A DNA stretch of 8,093 bases from Elusimicrobiaceae bacterium (lineage in GTDB: Bacteria; Elusimicrobiota; Elusimicrobia; Elusimicrobiales; Elusimicrobiaceae). This document shows positions 6,225 through 8,093 of this stretch, one piece after another. Every line of letters begins with the position of its first letter. Position 1 is the stretch's first letter. A program made the position numbers and the translations under genes. Below the pieces are notes generated by a model. That model saw only the letters and a list, made by a program, of their open reading frames with translations. It had not been told where the DNA came from and did no database searches. The stretch spans positions 1 through 8,093 of the forward strand of contig JAKSPG010000050.1 in the NCBI GenBank assembly GCA_024405075.1. Direction: 5' to 3'.

Positions 6225-6311
6225 CGGAGAGGGAGAGATTCGAACTCTCGATACGGTTTCCCGTATGCAGTCTTTCCAGGACTGTGCCTTAAACCGCTCG
6301 GCCACCTCTCC
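6225..6311 (-). tRNA. tRNA-Ser (anticodon GGA)
   Basis: An 87-nt cloverleaf. The 7-bp acceptor pairs GGAGAGG (6311-6305) with 6232-6226, with G73 at 6225. A 5-bp anticodon stem (6268-6272/6280-6284) closes the loop CTGGAAA, with anticodon GGA at 6277-6275. A long class-II variable arm (around 6251-6267) is typical of serine tRNAs, and the T arm has a 5-bp stem and loop TTCGAAT. It decodes UCC and UCU. CCA is not encoded (TGT follows), so it must be added by nucleotidyltransferase. It has its own promoter and downstream terminator. Its 3' 18 bp are duplicated at 6006-6023. Confidence 0.97.
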
Positions 6312-6344
6312 AAAATCGGGGTGCGGTCTAAAAACTACTCTTGT

Positions 6345-6373
6345 ATTATAGCAAATTAAGAGGATATTGAAAA
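6345..6373 (-). promoter_or_regulatory. Promoter of tRNA-Ser
   Basis: On the minus strand TTTTCA (6373-6368), a 17-base spacer, then the extended -10 TGC-TATAAT (hexamer 6350-6345). Transcription would begin near 6338, about 27 bases before the mature tRNA. Confidence 0.75.
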
Positions 6374-6375
6374 AA

Positions 6376-6627
6376 TTACCGTCGCAAAGAGCGAACTTCA
6401 AAATGCAACAACCGCCCTAACAACATAAGCGGACAAAGAATAAAAATACTAAATAACAGGACCGCCACCGTGGCAACAAACCCCACCGCCAGCACCAACA
6501 TCCCGCTAAGCAGGCCACCGTTATCGCCTTGCGGCCGGGCATGATCCTTAGACGAAACGGGCGAGATAACCCGTCCGTTTTCATCTATTACTTCGGCTTC
6601 AATAATTTCAGGCGCAGCGTCTTTCAT
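6376..6627 (-). CDS. Small single-span membrane protein, unknown function
   Basis: An 83-residue protein I do not recognise. The N-terminal 36 residues are polar and acidic (EIIEAEVIDENGRVI). Residues 39-70 form one long hydrophobic segment, followed by the basic tail RRLLHFEVRSLRR-type sequence (R72, R79, R82, R83), which predicts a cytoplasmic C-terminus. No signal peptide or cysteine motif is present. The ATG has no adequately spaced Shine-Dalgarno; the -10-like TATTAT ends 6 bp upstream, as at three other genes here. It lies between mtnN and tRNA-Ser on the same strand. The clear amphipathic division and start signal support a real gene. Confidence 0.7.
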   Translation of the reverse strand: MKDAAPEIIEAEVIDENGRVISPVSSKDHARPQGDNGGLLSGMLVLAVGFVATVAVLLFSIFILCPLMLLGRLLHFEVRSLRR

Positions 6628-6633
6628 ACACCT

Positions 6634-6639
6634 ATAATA
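6634..6639 (-). promoter_or_regulatory. -10-like hexamer of the small membrane protein gene, predicted leaderless start
   Basis: TATTAT (6639-6634 on the minus strand), then AGGTGT, then the ATG at 6627. A TTGACA exists at 6669-6664 but is 24 bases from this hexamer, too far for a standard pair. The assignment therefore rests mainly on the shared spacing. Confidence 0.4.
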
Positions 6640-6699
6640 CCGTTTTTATTGTCTGCTTGCGTTTGTCAAATTGCACTAATTAACCCGGCAGCAGACGTG

Positions 6700-7416
6700 T
6701 TAGGCTTGTTCAACTTCCCGAGTCAGCGCATCAAGTAACGCCCACGTGCGTTCAAAACCGGTGTGGGCCATGGTTTCCCAAAAATTGTCATACTGGGCCA
6801 TGTTGGTTTCTTCCTTCCCGGCCACATCACTAATCAGACGTATACTTAAAAACGGTACGTGATAACGGTAGCACACTTGGGCCATGGCGGCGGACTCCAT
6901 ATCACACGCCAAAGCATGGGGAAAGTGTTGTAAAATTTTTGCTACCGGCTCCGCCCCGGTAATAAACTGGTCTCCCGTGCAAATAAGCCCGGTATGAATG
7001 GCTTTGGGCGTTTGAAAATGCAACTTCTCCGCCGTAGCTAACAGAGCGATATCGGCCTGAAAGAACGTAGGCAACCCCTGCACTTGTCCGTATTCGTTGC
7101 CGTCGCCGCACCACATATCGTGGTACACGTACTGCGTGCCGATTGCACTGTCCAACACATTCAGCGTGGGTTGTAGTCCCCCCGCCACACCGGAGTTAAT
7201 CATATAATCCGGGGAAAAATTCTTAATCAATTCCAACACGTTCAAGGCGGCGTTCACCTTCCCCATCCCGCTTTGCGAGATGATAATTTCACACCCGTTC
7301 AACGTACCGCTGGTAAACTTAAATGGCCCAACCGTCACCGTGCGATTTGCCCCCAAGCGAGCCAACAGTTGCTCTTCCTCGCGCTGCAACGCGCAAACAA
7401 TACCTATTTTCTTCAT
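6700..7416 (-). CDS. mtnN: 5'-methylthioadenosine/S-adenosylhomocysteine nucleosidase
   Basis: A 238-residue enzyme, close to the E. coli protein (232). It hydrolyses methylthioadenosine and S-adenosylhomocysteine to adenine plus the thioribose or homocysteine product, recycling by-products of methylation and polyamine synthesis in the cytosol. Conserved parts: IGIVCALQREEE (4-15, catalytic Glu13), SGMGKVNA (49-56), INSGVAGG (73-80), TGDQFI (147-152), DMESAAMAQVCY (172-183, M173/E174 binding the ribose) and RLISDVAG (193-200, S196/D197; D197 protonates the purine). No residue is missing. The ATG has AAGGA (7427-7423) six bases upstream. It is divergent from valS and 72 bp upstream of the small membrane gene, with no clear terminator between. 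Confidence 0.95.
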   Translation of the reverse strand: MKKIGIVCALQREEEQLLARLGANRTVTVGPFKFTSGTLNGCEIIISQSGMGKVNAALNVLELIKNFSPDYMINSGVAGGLQPTLNVLDSAIGTQYVYHDMWCGDGNEYGQVQGLPTFFQADIALLATAEKLHFQTPKAIHTGLICTGDQFITGAEPVAKILQHFPHALACDMESAAMAQVCYRYHVPFLSIRLISDVAGKEETNMAQYDNFWETMAHTGFERTWALLDALTREVEQA

Positions 7417-7488
7417 AATAATTCCTTACTTATATTTTTACATAAATTTTCCCGCGACGCAAGATTTAGTAAAATATATATAGGTTAC

Positions 7489-7507
7489 GCGTGAAGTCAC
7501 ATCACGC
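7489..7507 (+). other. Small hairpin in the valS leader
   Basis: GCGTGA (7489-7494) pairs with TCACGC (7502-7507) around the loop AGTCACA, 26 bp before the valS ATG. No U-run follows and no T-box motifs are recognisable in this short leader, so any role is uncertain; it could equally be an operator. Confidence 0.4.
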
Positions 7508-7532
7508 AATTTACAAAACCGAGGAAGAACTT

Positions 7533-8093
7533 ATGTTACCCAAAGCGTACGAACCGCAAGAAGTAGAACAAAAACTAGCTGAAAAATGGCAAAACGCCAA
7601 ATTATTCGCCGCCAAGGCCGATAAAACCAAAAAACCGTTTGTTATTGTTATCCCGCCGCCCAACATTACCGGCGCACTACACATGGGGCACGCTTCTACC
7701 AATACTTTACAAGACGTGCTCATCCGCGCGCACCGCATGTTTGGCGAAGATGCCTACTGGGTGCCCGGCACCGATCACGGGGGTATTGCCACGCAAAATG
7801 TGATTGAAAAAAAACTTTCCAAAGAACAACATAAATCCCGCCACGATTTAGGTCGTGAAGAATTTGTAAAAACTGTTTGGGAATGGTACAACGAGTGCGG
7901 AAACGCTATCTATACGCAATTTCGCAAAATGGGTTGGGCACTTGATTTAAGTGACATCCGTTTCACCATGGATGAAAAACGCGCCAAAGCCGTTTATGAA
8001 TGTTTCAAACAGTGGTGGGAGAAAAAATACATCTACCGCGGCAAACGCTTAATTAACTGGTGTGTGCGCTGTTCCACTGCTCTTTCCGATATT
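7533..8093 (+). CDS. valS: Valyl-tRNA synthetase, N-terminal 187 codons
   Basis: A class-I aminoacyl-tRNA synthetase that charges tRNA-Val; the window ends in frame after 187 codons of about 870-950 expected. Visible motifs: the HIGH signature in PPPNITGALHMGHA (41-54, HMGH 50-53) binding ATP; GTDHGGIATQ (79-88), the segment that follows it in ValRS, with Gly83 where many have Ala; and NWCVRCSTALSD (175-186), the zinc-type CxxC that precedes the editing domain. FTMDE (144-148) is also typical of ValRS rather than IleRS or LeuRS. The ATG is supported by GAGGAAG (7521-7527). The KMSKS motif and the editing domain lie outside the window. Confidence 0.96.
   Translation, partial: MLPKAYEPQEVEQKLAEKWQNAKLFAAKADKTKKPFVIVIPPPNITGALHMGHASTNTLQDVLIRAHRMFGEDAYWVPGTDHGGIATQNVIEKKLSKEQHKSRHDLGREEFVKTVWEWYNECGNAIYTQFRKMGWALDLSDIRFTMDEKRAKAVYECFKQWWEKKYIYRGKRLINWCVRCSTALSDI

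Noticed and set aside
6040..6225. 61-codon minus-strand frame just after tRNA-Ser
   Set aside because: GTG start on the tRNA discriminator base, no ribosome-binding site, and it spans the tRNA terminator; better seen as non-coding insert sequence.
6150..6401. 83-codon minus-strand open frame over tRNA-Ser
   Set aside because: Its middle (GEVAERFKAQSWKD...VRISPSP) is the tRNA-Ser gene read as protein, a well-known artefact.
7417..7532. T-box leader for valS
   Set aside because: The leader is too short and lacks T-box sequence, specifier stem or terminator; only a 6-bp hairpin is present.
1..8093. CRISPR array, phage or defence system
   Set aside because: No spaced direct-repeat series, no cas, nuclease, capsid, integrase or toxin genes; the helicase alone is a common housekeeping-type PIF1-like protein.

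Overview
The window is chromosomal and carries mostly housekeeping genes. The organism looks like a Gram-negative, LPS-type bacterium of intermediate GC: a family-9 (heptosyltransferase-like) glycosyltransferase points to lipopolysaccharide, and one protein carries an export signal. The gene mix and frequent SD-less starts would fit a deep-branching gut lineage such as Elusimicrobiota, but that is only a guess; nothing in the sequence fixes the taxon. No phage, transposase, CRISPR array or defence island is visible.

Layout. (1) 1-1015, minus: the 5' 338 codons of a glycosyltransferase, cut off by the window start. (2) 1016-1329: a 314-bp non-coding stretch packed with inverted repeats that would be transcribed as a structured leader of the glycosyltransferase. 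(3) 1330-2103, minus: a ZupT-type ZIP metal transporter, divergent from (4) 2186-3484, plus: a PIF1/RecD-like helicase. The helicase meets, tail to tail with a 2-bp gap, (5) a minus-strand pair: an exported HAD hydrolase (4057-4845) followed by a four-segment membrane protein (3487-4047). (6) Divergent from the HAD gene is a plus-strand pair: an iron-sulfur-flavoprotein-like reductase (4936-5472) and a membrane-anchored protein of unknown function (5478-5960), ending in a bidirectional terminator. (7) 6006-6311, minus: tRNA-Ser(GGA), followed about 200 bp downstream by an exact 18-bp copy of its own 3' end. (8) 6376-6627, minus: a small single-span membrane protein. (9) 6700-7416, minus: MTA/SAH nucleosidase (mtnN), divergent from (10) valS (7533 to the window end), of which 187 codons are present.

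The genes do not form one pathway. The most interesting signals are regulatory or structural. Four genes without a Shine-Dalgarno (zupT, the helicase, the HAD gene and the small membrane protein) each have a TAnnAT-like -10 hexamer ending exactly 6 bp before the ATG, which predicts leaderless mRNAs. The leader upstream of the glycosyltransferase can form a T-shaped fold or a competing long-range helix, as an RNA switch would. The tRNA-Ser tail duplication encloses a small insert, as a miniature or decayed tRNA-targeting element would.
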